Positions 7,468 to 17,200 of a stretch of 17,810 nucleotides of DNA are shown one piece after another. Position 1 is the stretch's first letter. Each line of letters begins with the position of its first letter. This DNA comes from Pleurotus ostreatus/Saccharomyces cerevisiae fusant (Eukaryota > Opisthokonta): positions 1-17,810 of the forward strand of contig JAMQCK010000684.1 of NCBI GenBank assembly GCA_024196135.1, in the 5' to 3' direction. Both the position numbers and the translations under genes were made by a program. Below the pieces are notes generated by a model. The model was given only the letters and a program-made list of their open reading frames with translations. It ran no database searches and was not told the origin of the DNA.

Positions 7468-7621
7468 ATGCCCTCGCGACGGAGTGTGAGTACTACTTCC
7501 TCAGTCTGTGCCACCGTCTACTTCCACCCCATCCCTCGCGCCGTCGTCTGCTTCCTCGCCTCTACTGCTCACTTCCTGCTTTTCCGACATCCACGGCGTC
7601 GTACTCACACCCCACCAGCAG
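7468..7621 (+). other. Possible upstream mini-exon and first intron of the Hsp20-like gene
   Basis: ATG at 7468 opens six codons (MPSRRS) ending at 7485, followed by donor GTGAGT at 7486. An acceptor CAG ends at 7621, directly before the ATG at 7622, and the join is in phase 0. If spliced this way the protein gains six residues (159 in total). Otherwise the intron lies in the leader, or there is no intron and 7468-7470 belongs to a TATA-like site. I cannot decide from sequence alone. Confidence 0.35.
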
Positions 7622-8136
7622 ATGTACTACCGCTGCCTCGACCCGGCCGCGCCGCCGCCCTCCATGCTGCCGGTGCGGTCGCCCTCGGTCTCGTCCCTCC
7701 TCGACAACCCGGCAATCGTCTCCATCCGCTCGCCGCCCAATCTCAAGGCGCTCCCGGCGACGCAGGTGCTGACGAACCGGGTGCCGACGCACGAGAAAAC
7801 CCTGTCTACCCCACCCAACGCGATCCCCACAATCCGCGTGCTGCACGCGCCTAACGCGTACGCGTTCGACGTCGCGCTGCCGAGTACGATCCTGCCCGAG
7901 ATGGTCACGATTTCGGCGAAGAAGGGCAACAAGCTGCGGGTTATTGCGGATGCGTGGCATTTGGAGGATAATTGTGAGTGGCTAGATTCCCCTTCCTTGA
8001 AGAGATGACTGATGAGCGCGATGCAGGCCACTACGAATGGGAGATCGCGTTCGCGCCGTACGACGTGGACATGGCCTCCGTGAAGGCCAAGTTCGAGCCT
8101 GGAGGGCGGCTGCTGATCACGGTCGCGCGGCGCTGA
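7622..8136 (+). CDS. Hsp20/alpha-crystallin-like protein
   Basis: Two exons: 7622..7973 and 8027..8136; intron 53 nt (GTGAGT...TGCAG); 153 residues from MYYRCLDP. Residues 1-70 are Pro/Ser-rich and probably disordered. Residues about 71-153 fit the small heat-shock alpha-crystallin pattern: YAFDVALPSTILPEMVTISAKKG, then LRVIADAW, a short insertion, HYEWEIAFAPYDVDMASVKAKF, and GGRLLITVARR. The last two segments match the family's f-LP..vd...i.A....GvL.v.vp signature. The protein ends right after the last strand, so the C-terminal I-X-I/V tail used for oligomer assembly in typical small heat-shock proteins is missing. It may be an Hsp20-like fold with a specialised role rather than a general holdase. 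Its upstream region carries the repeat blocks at 6805-7242. The 217-codon frame antisense to it is a shadow. Confidence 0.68.
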
Positions 8137-8677
8137 GCAAGGTGGCTCGGCGCTGAGCGCTGCCATCGGACCTCTCCTCGCCTCCCTCGCCCAAGCTATG
8201 TGTCTCATGATACCTCTCCAAACTATCATTATTGGCACGCCTATTATTGCTGGGACTACGTACGCACACGACATACCCAACGCACGTCTTCACGGACCCG
8301 ACTCGCCTCCATAGCCTCCATTGCTTCTGCTCCACAGCACACGTCCCTCACGCCGTCTACGCATGTTAGAAACTGATCGCCCAGTCATCCTAATTGTATA
8401 CTTACCCACCAATACCTACCACTAGCCTAGCGTATGATACATGTTTTATCGCCTACCTATTGTGTTATGTACGCAGGCCGCCTGCAAAGTACCTCTTCAT
8501 TCGCCATCACTGTTCTGTAATACTTACGCCCTCGCTTCGTTCGCTTCTCTGCGCGCTGTACTTAGCGCGCTTTCGTATGTACATAGGCTGCTTCCTTATG
8601 TCGAAGAAGACACCAATGCATGTACTATAGTCTGCCGTGGTGGCAAGGAGAAATATGGGGACCGGGATATGCCGAAG
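8137..8677. other. Intergenic between the Hsp20-like and FetB-like genes
   Basis: This stretch holds the 3' region of the Hsp20-like gene and far-upstream sequence of the next gene. Frames of 60-126 codons overlap in several phases without ATG-supported coding character or family resemblance. No repeat or RNA gene was seen. Confidence 0.5.
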
Positions 8678-8720
8678 ACGCGTCGGACGCCACACGAGCC
8701 AATATTGGCTGTGACGTCAC
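8678..8720 (+). promoter_or_regulatory. Composite promoter element: ACGCGT, CCAAT palindrome and CRE palindrome
   Basis: A perfect 14-bp palindrome AGCCAATATTGGCT (8697-8710) holds two opposed CCAAT boxes and abuts a perfect 10-bp palindrome GTGACGTCAC (8711-8720) with a full CRE core TGACGTCA. ACGCGT lies at 8678-8683. The group ends 119 bp before the ATG at 8840. CCAAT is bound by the heterotrimeric CCAAT-binding (Hap) complex. In several fungi that complex recruits the bZIP-type factor HapX for iron control. A bZIP-type site next to CCAAT, before a putative iron exporter, is suggestive but unproven. Confidence 0.6.
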
Positions 8721-8839
8721 GCGCTTCCGTCCACCATGTTCTCTTGCCGGAGCCCATTGTTCCTCCTCGTTCCTCGACGAGCGGCTACCTCAATCTCATC
8801 TCCACCGTCCTATCCATCTAGTCTGCACACATACTAGTC

Positions 8840-10260
8840 ATGGACCCAAACCCATCTACTGACGAGCAAGAGATCACCTACCTCAACGTCTCGATCGCGT
8901 TCACCTTCATCATCGTCGACGCTGCCCTCTCCGCGTACTACAACCTAGACATCGGGGGCAAGCTCGTCTGGGCGGCGCTGAGATGTGTGGTACAACTGTC
9001 GTAAGTGCCCCACCTAATGATCATCACCCTCCCCTCAGCATAATAGGATCGAGCTCAATCGTCTTGCTCTCCAGGATATTGGGCCTGATCCTGCGCCCCG
9101 TCTTCGAGCTGAACAATCCTCTATTTGTGGCGGGGCTGGTATGTGCGTGACCTATGCTCGCACTCTTGCTCTCGTACGCTGACCTGCATCGATCTTAGTA
9201 CTGCTCAATTGCTTGGGTACGATGGAAGTCGGTGAGCCACGCGCCGATCCCATTCTCCTGACTCCCATCCATTCCCATATCGCCCTTCTCAACCAACATC
9301 CCCGCATCCACTCGACTTGAAACTGAATACTACTACCTCAGTCCTCAACAAAAGCAAGAAGCGCTTCGACCACATGCTCCCCATTGTCCTCGCCGGGCTC
9401 CTCGGCTCGACCGTGCCCGTGTCCATCATTGGCACCCGCTTTGCACTTGGTGTCAAGCCGTTCTGGACGCCGGAGCACTATGGTGAGTGCGGAAGCGTTT
9501 CCCCTGAAGTCTTGTGAGGGGGTGCAAACGATGGGGCGATGCGCTAACGCTCTCAACCAGTCCCCATCGCCGGCATGCTCATTGGCAATGCGATTTCCGG
9601 AATCGTCGTTGCGACGTCGTATGTGATGAAGGAGTTGCAGTACGTCCAATTCTTGTCCAGTCTTTCCGACTAACGCCCTCACCCAGAGAAAATCGCGACA
9701 AAGTGGAGACGTACCTCGCCTTCGGCGCCTCCCGCGCAGAGGCGTGCCGCCCCATTGTGCTTGAGGCGCTCAGGCTTGCGCTTACGCCTACGATTAATCA
9801 GATGAGGTGGGTTGAGTGGCAGCGTTAGGACTTTCATCGTCTACAGTACTCCGTCTGCAGACGTCGGGGGACCTTTGATTGGATAGACTGAGCTCTGAAC
9901 TGACTCTCCCCTAGCGTCATCGGCCTCATCTCCATCCCCGGCATGATGACCGGCGCCCTCCTCGGCGGCGCGCCTGTCGCGCGCGCTTCGCGGCTCCAGA
10001 TGATCATCATGTTTCTGCTCTCTGGCAGCGCGGCACTCAGCGCGCTAATCACAACTGCCGGCTGCATCGCGGTGGTGTGCGATCCGTATGGGAGGGTGCG
10101 GGGGGAGAGGATCGTGGACTCGGGAAAGGGGAAGGGGTCAGGCGGTGAAATGAGCAGGAGATTGAGTGAGATGAGGGAAAAGTTGAGGGATTCGGTGGTT
10201 TGGCTTGTGGGGCGGTTGAGAGGTGAGCGGGGGCAGGGCAGGTACGAGCTCTTGGGTTGA
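8840..10260 (+). CDS. UPF0014/FetB-like membrane protein (putative metal exporter; ALS3/STAR2 relatives)
   Basis: Seven exons: 8840..9000, 9075..9142, 9199..9231, 9342..9482, 9561..9639, 9687..9806, 9915..10260; introns 47-110 nt; 315 residues. The family includes E. coli FetB, the membrane part of an iron exporter, and plant ALS3/STAR2, needed for aluminium tolerance. Hydrophobic segments lie at about residues 14-35, 42-62, 68-85, 96-116, 135-157, 201-222 and 228-250. Conserved marks are LAFGASRAEA (171-180), SVIGLISIPGMMTGALLGG (201-219) and RLQMIIMFLLSGSA. The C-terminal ~65 residues are charged and cytoplasmic. Exon 2 must use donor GTGCGT at 9143: the stronger-looking GTATGT at 9139 shifts the frame and loses the LLLNCLGTMEVV segment. 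No FetA-like ATPase gene lies in the window, so any ATPase partner is encoded elsewhere. Substrate and membrane location are inferred. Confidence 0.93.
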
Positions 10261-10398
10261 GGGGAGACCCTCTGAATGCGGGTTAGGGAAGATCGGTACC
10301 AAATTGTACGACTACAGTAGAAGAATATCGTGATATATGCGCCTGACAAAGCTCGAATGGTGCTGCAACCGCTACCGTAGGCCTCAAAGAAGGGCGTA

Positions 10399-10474
10399 CC
10401 GGCATTTGCCGGCTTGACGCGCTGCGTCACAGCCGTGACATCTCGCGTGGCCGCAATTGCGGAATCAAACGCGT
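10399..10474 (+). promoter_or_regulatory. ORC1 promoter with three inverted repeats and an MCB box
   Basis: The intergenic space between the FetB-like stop and the ORC1 ATG is only 241 bp. It holds CCGGC-ATTT-GCCGG (10399-10412), TGACGC-GCT-GCGTCA (10415-10429), the 12-bp palindrome CCGCAATTGCGG (10451-10462) and ACGCGT (10469-10474), 28 bp before the start codon. Known: ACGCGT (MCB) drives G1/S expression of replication genes in yeasts. Inferred: ORC1 is under similar control here. ACGCGT alone is common in this GC-rich window; the clustering of inverted repeats is the stronger signal. Confidence 0.5.
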
Positions 10475-10501
10475 CTTGTCCGCCACCACCATCATCTCCT
10501 C

Positions 10502-13500
10502 ATGTCGCGAACGGCGGTTCCACCTACCCCTCGACGCTCTAGACGCTTCGCACCATTTATCCGACAGACAGCGAAGTCGAACTGCCCGATAGAGTGGAAT
10601 GGGGAGCCTATATTGACGCGACCGACGAACATTGAACAAGACTTATACCCGGAGGAACGCGAGGCGCGAGAAGAGGAGGAAGCAGAGGAGACTACCACGA
10701 CTTTCTACTCTGCATTTGAGCGGAAGGCGGTCGCGAAACCCAGCGTGAAGCGGGGGAAACAGGCGGCCAGGACCAAGCAAGCGCCCAAGAGCGATACCGA
10801 GGGCGTGGTATTCAGAGTCGGGGACACGGTCTCGGTCGCATCCCTCCGACCACAGGCGAGCATAGGCGTGATAGTTGCCATGTGGGAGACGAGCGCGCTA
10901 GACTGCATTGACGAGGAGACGCACCCGCGGCAGAAGGTTCGCATTCACTGGTTTCTGCGTCCGAGCGAGCTGGCAAAGTGCGGTGCGAAGCGGGATCATT
11001 TCGCGGTGAGTAATCTCTACTTTGGAACGATCGTTGTGGATCCGGCTGGAGCGTTGGAGAAGCTGTCTGGACGGCGCATTGTCGTGCGGAAGGCACCATA
11101 CACTCGGGCACTTCTGGGACGCCTGTATCCCCCTCCCCTCCCTTCCATCACTTTCCTGCTCAGCAAATTCGTCATTCCCCCCGCGCTTCTTCGGTACATA
11201 CACCCTTTGCCCTATTCTCCTTGCTCGCCCTCCTGGGTGCATACATCCAGCGATCTTGGGGCGCATATGCTTCCTCGCTCGCGTGGCAGCGTTATATACC
11301 GTCCTTGCGCGCATCCTACGGGGCGCATCGCGTCACGCTTGAGCTTGAGTAGCCAGCGCAGATACGCGCCCTGGTGCCAGCGCTTGCCTTGCCCTCGCCT
11401 CTTCACCCGCGCCCTTGAGACGCACGCACCTATCGAGTCTGTCACGCACATGTACTGACCCCGCCCCCAGAATGAAATTTACTACTCCCTCGAATCAACC
11501 GACGTTATCATGCCGAGCTGCATCCTCGAGCACTGCGTCGTCACGAGCCGCGTGCCCAGCGACCTCCAGCGCAAGAGCGGCGTCGCGTGGCAAGGATCGA
11601 ACTCGCCGAACAAGAGCAGGCGGAACGTGGGCATGTACGATAGCGGCACCGAAGATGAGCTTTCGGACGAGGAGGACGTGAGCGCGAATCTGGAGAAGTT
11701 CTACTGCACGCATGCGATCAACTCGGCGAGAGGGCTATACTACGATTTGGACTGGGATCGGCATTGCACGCGAGCGAGGAAGGCGGGGGAGGGGAAGGGT
11801 GGGGACGAGAGCGCGATGGGGCGGGGTGAGGAGTGGAATATCGTGCCCGACCATAAGGTGGAGAAGAAGAAGGGCAAGGGTCATCCTAGCGACTCGGACG
11901 AGTCGGAGGGCTCGGGGTCGGAGGATAACTATGCCCACCTATCCGACTCGGATGACGAGGACGACGAGCTACCGGTCGTCGGACCTGAAGACTCGGACGA
12001 AGAGGGCGACGGCGACGACGACAACGACCCCTTGGACGAAGAGGACTCCGTACCGCATACGCCATCGCGGCGGAAGCGCAAGCGCGGCGCCGCTACTGCC
12101 ACCTCGCCCCGCAAGCGCCGGCGCACCGTCGCGCAGCCCACGCCGCACTCGAAGGCCGCATTGCGAAAGCGCGCGCGCAAGGACGCGCCTGACTCCCCGG
12201 ACAGAAGGCCGCGCTCGCCCACCAAGGCCCCTGGCTCGCCAACGAAGGTACCCCGCTCGCCGACGAAAACCCCTCGGTCACCAACCAAGACCTCGCGCTC
12301 GCCCACCAAATCACCCACCAAAAAACTCGCCGTCCGCCCCCGCCCCCAAACCTTCGCCACGCTCGACCTCTCGAACGTGCCGAGGGACCCGTGGCTGCGC
12401 GCGATGCACGCGCTGCATGTGGGGAGCCGGCCGGAGGCGCTGCCATGTCGGGAGGCTGAGTTTGAGCGGGTGCTGCGGTGCGTGGGCGATTTGTTGGAGG
12501 AGGGGAGTGGGGGGTGTATATGTGAGTAGTTCATTTCTTTTGTGTTGTGTAAGGAGAGCGTTTTGACGATTATCTCCAGACATCTCCGGTACGCCTGGGA
12601 CGGGGAAGACGGCGACGGTGCATGCGGTAGTGCGCGAGCTCAAGCGGATGGCGGAAGCTAGTGTAAGTTCTCCTTCCCCTTTCCTTCTCTTCTTCCCTCT
12701 CCTCTCCTTCCCCTATTCCCCTTCTCCCATCCCCCTCCACCTAACTCACGCCCACCCTAGGAAACCAACCCCTTCACCTACGTCGAGATCAACGGGCTCA
12801 AGGTGCCCGAGCCCGCCGCGGCCTACTCCCTTCTCTGGGAGGCCGTCTCCGGGCACGACGTGGCGAAGGAGGGGCATCTGCGCGTGGGCGCGAAGGAGAG
12901 TTTGCGCGAGCTGACGCGGCATTTTGGTGGCGGGGGCGGGAGGGGGAGGGGGCCGAGTGGGCATGCTTGGTGAGTGGTGGTCGAAGGCTATCTCATGAGT
13001 AAAAAGTTGACAGGAAACTTGCCAGTGTCGTCCTGATGGACGAGCTGGATCAGCTGGTGACGACGAAGCAGGACGTGGTGTACAACTTCTTCAACTGGCC
13101 GACGATCGCGAATAGCAAGCTTGTCGTGCTTGCGGTCGCGAATACGATGGACCTGCCCGAGCGTGTGATGACGGGGAGGGTGCGCAGTCGGTTGGGTGAG
13201 TGGCGTTTTCTTCGCACCTGGACCCCTCACTCTTACAATTGCTACTGTCTCGTCGGGCACATCTTATCGCGATTGCTCACGCTGTCCCTTGCATATGCTA
13301 ACGCCCCCCTCCAGGCATGACGCGCATCAACTTCCAAGCCTACACGACACTGCAGCTCAACACCATCGTCAGCACGCGTCTGCAGCAGGCGCTCGTGGGC
13401 CTGAGCGAAGAGGACAAGAAGGAGGTGCCCGACGGCGTCATCTCGCCCGATGCGGTGAAGTTTGCCGCGATGAAGGTTAGCAGTATCAGTGGGGATGCGC

Positions 13501-14103
13501 GGAGGGTGTTAGATATTTGCAGGTATGTGGGAACCTCGTAGGAACACGGTGGGCGCATCGTGCATCCCTCGCACGTACTAACATCCTTCTTAGACGCGCC
13601 GTGGAGCTCGTGCACCCCAAGCGGCGCGCGGTGAAGATCCCGGACGTCGCCGAGGTCATCAAGCTCATGCAGAACAGTCCGACAGCGGCCTTCCTCCGCG
13701 GCTGCAGCCTGCACGAGCGCCTGATGCTCGCGGCGCTCGTCAAGTGCGTCAAGCGGGAGGGCGTGGAGGAGATCAAGTGGGGGGAGGTGCGTTAGGTTTC
13801 GTCAGTCTAGTCTCACGAAGACGGCGCTTATACTCGTTTCAGGTCCAAAATCAGCACCTCAACTACCTCGAGAGCCTCAGCGGGCACGACGAGTCTACGA
13901 GGCGACCGAGCGCGACGGAGCTAGCGTCCGTGCTGGGTACGCTAGTTGCGTCGCGGGCGATGCTCGTTGAAGATAGTGCTGGCGCGCTGCGGAAGTCGCA
14001 GGCGGAGCGTCGGGTGGTGCTGAACCTCGAGCAGGGTGAGGTGGAGCGGGTGCTGAGCGAGGTCGGCGGGCAGAGGTGGAAGAACGTGTTGAGTGCATCC
14101 TAA
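10502..14103 (+). CDS. ORC1: Origin recognition complex subunit 1 (ORC1)
   Basis: Eight exons: 10502..11005, 11471..12521, 12580..12662, 12761..12969, 13026..13195, 13315..13522, 13594..13786, 13843..14103; 892 residues. ORC1 is the ATP-binding subunit of the complex that marks replication origins and loads MCM with Cdc6 and Cdt1. Order of parts: basic N-terminus (MSRTAVPPTPRRSRRF); BAH domain at about 102-265; acidic Ser/Asp/Glu stretch at about 298-350; basic nuclear-localisation-like runs (RRKRKR, RKRRR); six SPTK motifs (416-452); AAA+ module with Walker A GTPGTGKT (522-529), Walker B VVLMDELD (617-624) and sensor 1 ANTMDLPE; C-terminal winged-helix region. Intron 1 is 465 nt, the others 56-119. 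The fifth exon could instead start at 13014, which would add four residues in frame, but its branch site would be too close. The ATG at 10502 fits the conserved N-terminus. The gene is convergent with the AAA+ gene at 14241. Confidence 0.97.
11006..11470 (+). other. Long first intron of ORC1, nearly open in frame
   Basis: Donor GTGAGT at 11006 and acceptor CCCAG ending at 11470 join DHFA to NEIYYSLES, a conserved BAH segment, in phase 0. The intron is 465 nt, exactly 155 codons. The exon 1 frame reads through it to a TGA at 11456-11458, just before the acceptor. Its first ~110 nt have coding-like composition and the rest is pyrimidine-rich. Retention would give a protein of about 318 residues cut inside the BAH domain. 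Confidence 0.75.
12212..12322 (+). repeat. In-frame SPTK repeats within ORC1
   Basis: Residues 416-452 contain SPTK six times, at Ser 417, 424, 431, 438, 445 and 449. The first five are spaced exactly seven residues apart; the last is four on. Each matches the full cyclin-dependent kinase consensus S/T-P-x-K/R. At the DNA level the 21-bp units use varied codons (tcgccc, tcgcca, tcgccg, tcacca), so the protein repeat has been kept while the DNA diverged, which suggests selection. Confidence 0.9.
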
Positions 14104-14240
14104 ATGACCTCCAACTACTATACATACAAGAAACTGACTGCCTATAATCCTGCATACATCAATCACCGATACTCGTCATGACAGGCATACTGTACACAGG
14201 TCTACGTTGCTTTCGTATCTAATCGTCTGGCTCATGCTGT
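14104..14240. other. Short convergent intergenic space
   Basis: The stops of ORC1 (14103, plus) and the AAA+ gene (14241, minus) are only 137 bp apart, so the two 3' UTRs very probably overlap or share termination sequence. No hairpin of note was seen. Overlapping 3' ends could make antisense RNA between the two genes. Confidence 0.6.
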
Positions 14241-17200
14241 TTAACGAAGCTGAGCGTCCGACACGAAGTGCGTGCCTCCTCCGCAACGATATCCTCCGGC
14301 GATCTTGTGCCACTGGAAGCCGGCCACGCACACCCCCATTCTCCGCAGCTTCTGCATCGCCTGTTCGTGCTTTCTCTGTTCCTCCTGTTCCCTCCTCTTC
14401 CGTTCCTCCAATTCCCTACGCCTTCTCTCCTCCTCTTCTTTCGCCCGCTGCATCTTCTTCTGCAATTCCGCAACACGTCGCTGCTCTCGACGGTCGGCCT
14501 CTGCTTTGGCTTGCAGCACGCGCAATTGTTCCTGCCTCTCGCGCTCTACCTTCGCAGCTGTGCGTATTTTCTGTTCGAGCTTCTGACGAGCGATCCGATT
14601 CGCGTTCTCCTCCCGTTGGCGCGCCTGCTTGGCGGCCTGCAGCTCGTTCCAGACGTGATCGGGGACGCCAGGATCGCGTGCTGCGTCCGCGGATCCTTTA
14701 CTTCTGGCTTGCGGCCTGAGGGGAGGGGCAGCCCTCAACGGCTGCGTGGATGAGGCGGGGGTAGATGCACGAGAGGACGCAAGGGAGGGAGACGAAAGAG
14801 AAGGACTACCAGAATCGGATGGCGGCGCCTGCGGCGTAGGAGGACGCGACTTGACCTTGGCAGGAGGTGGCTTAGGACGGGATGGAGGCTTCGAGTTTTT
14901 CTTGGTGGCCGTATTCGTCTGCGTCTTGCTCGGAGGCGGCGGAGGGGCAGAGGCGGATGCCGTGGCCATCGGCAAGCTGCTATCGGGCTGACGTCGCTGG
15001 TCGGGCCGTGGAAGATTGGCCGCGCGAGACCTGCGGCTCGTCGCAAACTCTCTGAGGCAAGCCATCGCGGCTGCGTCGTCAAGGACCACCGGTTTCACGC
15101 CCGATGCGGTGCCCTGCGTGTACGCCAAGCGAGTTAGACTCTGCGCAATGGTTCCGATGTCGCGCGCATTGCCCCAGGATGGCATGCCTGCCATCGCCTC
15201 GATATCGTCCTTCAGCTCGGCATAGGCCACGCTCACTTTGTCCGACAGACGATCCCACCGGATATCCTCCTTCTCGAGTTGACGCCTCAACACATCGAGA
15301 CAGTCGTCGGGATCGAGGTTGTAGAATATGATCTCTTCGGGGAAGCGACTAGACAAGCCACTGTTCGACGCCATCAAGTTGTTGATATCGTGCTCGTAGC
15401 CCGCCAAGATCACGATGAGCTTCCCCTTGAACTTCTCCTGGGTCATCACCGTGACGATCTCGTCCATTGCCTCCTGCGCGAAGTTGCCGGACGCCAGTCG
15501 GTACGCTTCGTCGATGAAGAGGACTTTCCCGAGCGCTTTCTCGAAGAGCTTCTGCGTCTTTGGTCCGGTGTGGCCAACGTACTGACCGACTAGGTCGGAG
15601 GCTGAGCACTCGACGACCTCGGAAGAGCCAAGGAAACCCATGTCGAAGTATATTTGCCCCATTTTGCGCGCCACTGTCGTCTTGCCGGTACCTTATACAC
15701 GTCAAGTTAGCGCTCAGAGAAACATCTCATCATGCGGACACGTACCTGGTGGGCCTTTGAACACGAAGTTCATGGGTATGACTTCCTTGGGATCCTTGTT
15801 CTGAGCCTTGCGAACCTGCGCGATGTTCTGGTAGTCGCGTATCTTCTTGACTATGTGGTCGCAGCCAATGATGCCTTCGAACATCTTCGTCAGGTTCCCG
15901 CCTGCTTTCGCAGCCCGATCGAAGTCCTTGTCGAAGTCGACTGGCTCGAAGACCGTGTCGATAGGCCGCCGCGCGACGGGTACCGTGTTGTGCCGGGCTT
16001 GGTAGTTCTGCTTCGCTCGACCGAGTAGGTTCTCGACTTCACCGCCGTTTCCGAACTTCGGACGATTGCGAGCACGATCCAGGACGTCTTGAGCGACCTT
16101 GCGAGCGGCATCGGTGGCATCCAGCTCCTGCTTGCGCATCTTCTGATCGAAGATCTCCATCAGCTCCTTCATAGTAAAGTCCTCGAAGTGGAAGGCATCT
16201 TCCAGCTGGAATCGACGCGCAAGACCGGGGTTGACGTTCTGGAAACGATGATCAGCGTTAGTTCTTCGTTTGTTTCTACTGCGCACCTGGAACATTGCAT
16301 TCATCTCCTCGTCGTATCCAAGAAGTAAGACGCAGCGGTCATCGCCGGGGACGTTCTGCACCTCTGCCACGATCGTGTCGATGACGCCGGTCTTGAACGA
16401 GTCCGTTTGGTTTCCACCGTCCTTGCTTGAGCCGCCGAGCATGTAAGCCTTCAGGGGTGTGAGTTAGTGCATGTTCAGATACTTTTTCCTGCCACCTGAC
16501 CTCGTCGATGACCAAAACCTTTCCAACCGTGGCCGCCAGGATGTTCTTCGTATTCTGTTCAGACGCCCCGACATACTGCCCAATGAAGTCGCTCGGGTTC
16601 TTCACAACGACTAAGACGAATTAGCGCCAGACTGGCGAGGGAATACTAGTAGCATGAAGTCCTTACCTTCTCCGTTACTGAGCATGGCAAGATCGGCCAG
16701 AACCTGTCCATACAACTTTGCGACCGTGGTCTTGCCAGTTCCCGGCGAACCCAGAAAGACGCGGTTGAGAGGGACCATGATCGGCTCCTTCTCGAGAAGC
16801 TCCCGGTTATAGTTCACCACAACGAGCTGGACGAAGTTGTCGACGGCGTCCTTGACCGCGCGCAGACCGGTGAGAGAATGAAGCTCTTGTAGCGCCTTGC
16901 TTTGCTTCATGGCCGTCGTAGGATCGACGACGAGGTCGTCTTTTGACAGGAAGAAAACATCAGCGTTGACGCCCTGGCGCCGTTCTCGAGCGACTCGCTT
17001 GGCCTGCCGATCTGTCACGCGATCGAGCATGTTCTGCAGAGCCCGCGCATTACCGAACCCTGGACGCCCTCTACCACGACCCACGCGGCGTATCGCGACC
17101 CGGGAATAGAGTCCACGCATGCCGTCCTCGACTACGAGACGTCCCCGGTACTTCTCCACGAGTCTCCGTTCCATAATATCCATGAGCTGTTCGTCGCTGT

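Noticed and set aside
7854..7865. Two overlapping-style ACGCGT boxes forming AACGCGTACGCGTT
   Set aside because: They lie inside the Hsp20-like coding exon and follow from Asn-Ala-Tyr-Ala-Phe codons, so a regulatory reading is not needed.
7627..8280. 217-codon minus-strand frame
   Set aside because: It is antisense to the Hsp20-like gene, whose family pattern and splice phase are convincing; a shadow of GC-rich codons.
11929..12534. 201-codon minus-strand frame with VGE-type repeats
   Set aside because: Antisense image of the ORC1 acidic and SPTK repeats.
11712..12566. 284-codon plus-strand frame inside ORC1 exon 2
   Set aside because: Out-of-frame shadow with extreme Arg/Thr/Pro composition; the ORC1 frame carries the conserved protein.
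12970..13013. Alternative ORC1 acceptor giving WKLAS before VVLMDELD
   Set aside because: In frame, but the intron would be 44 nt with its branch site about 3 nt from the acceptor; the acceptor at 13025 gives CVVLMDELD, the usual fungal form. Kept only as a possible variant.
14735..15082. 115-codon minus-strand Arg/Pro-rich frame
   Set aside because: Alternative frame of the Pro/Ser-rich linker of the AAA+ gene.
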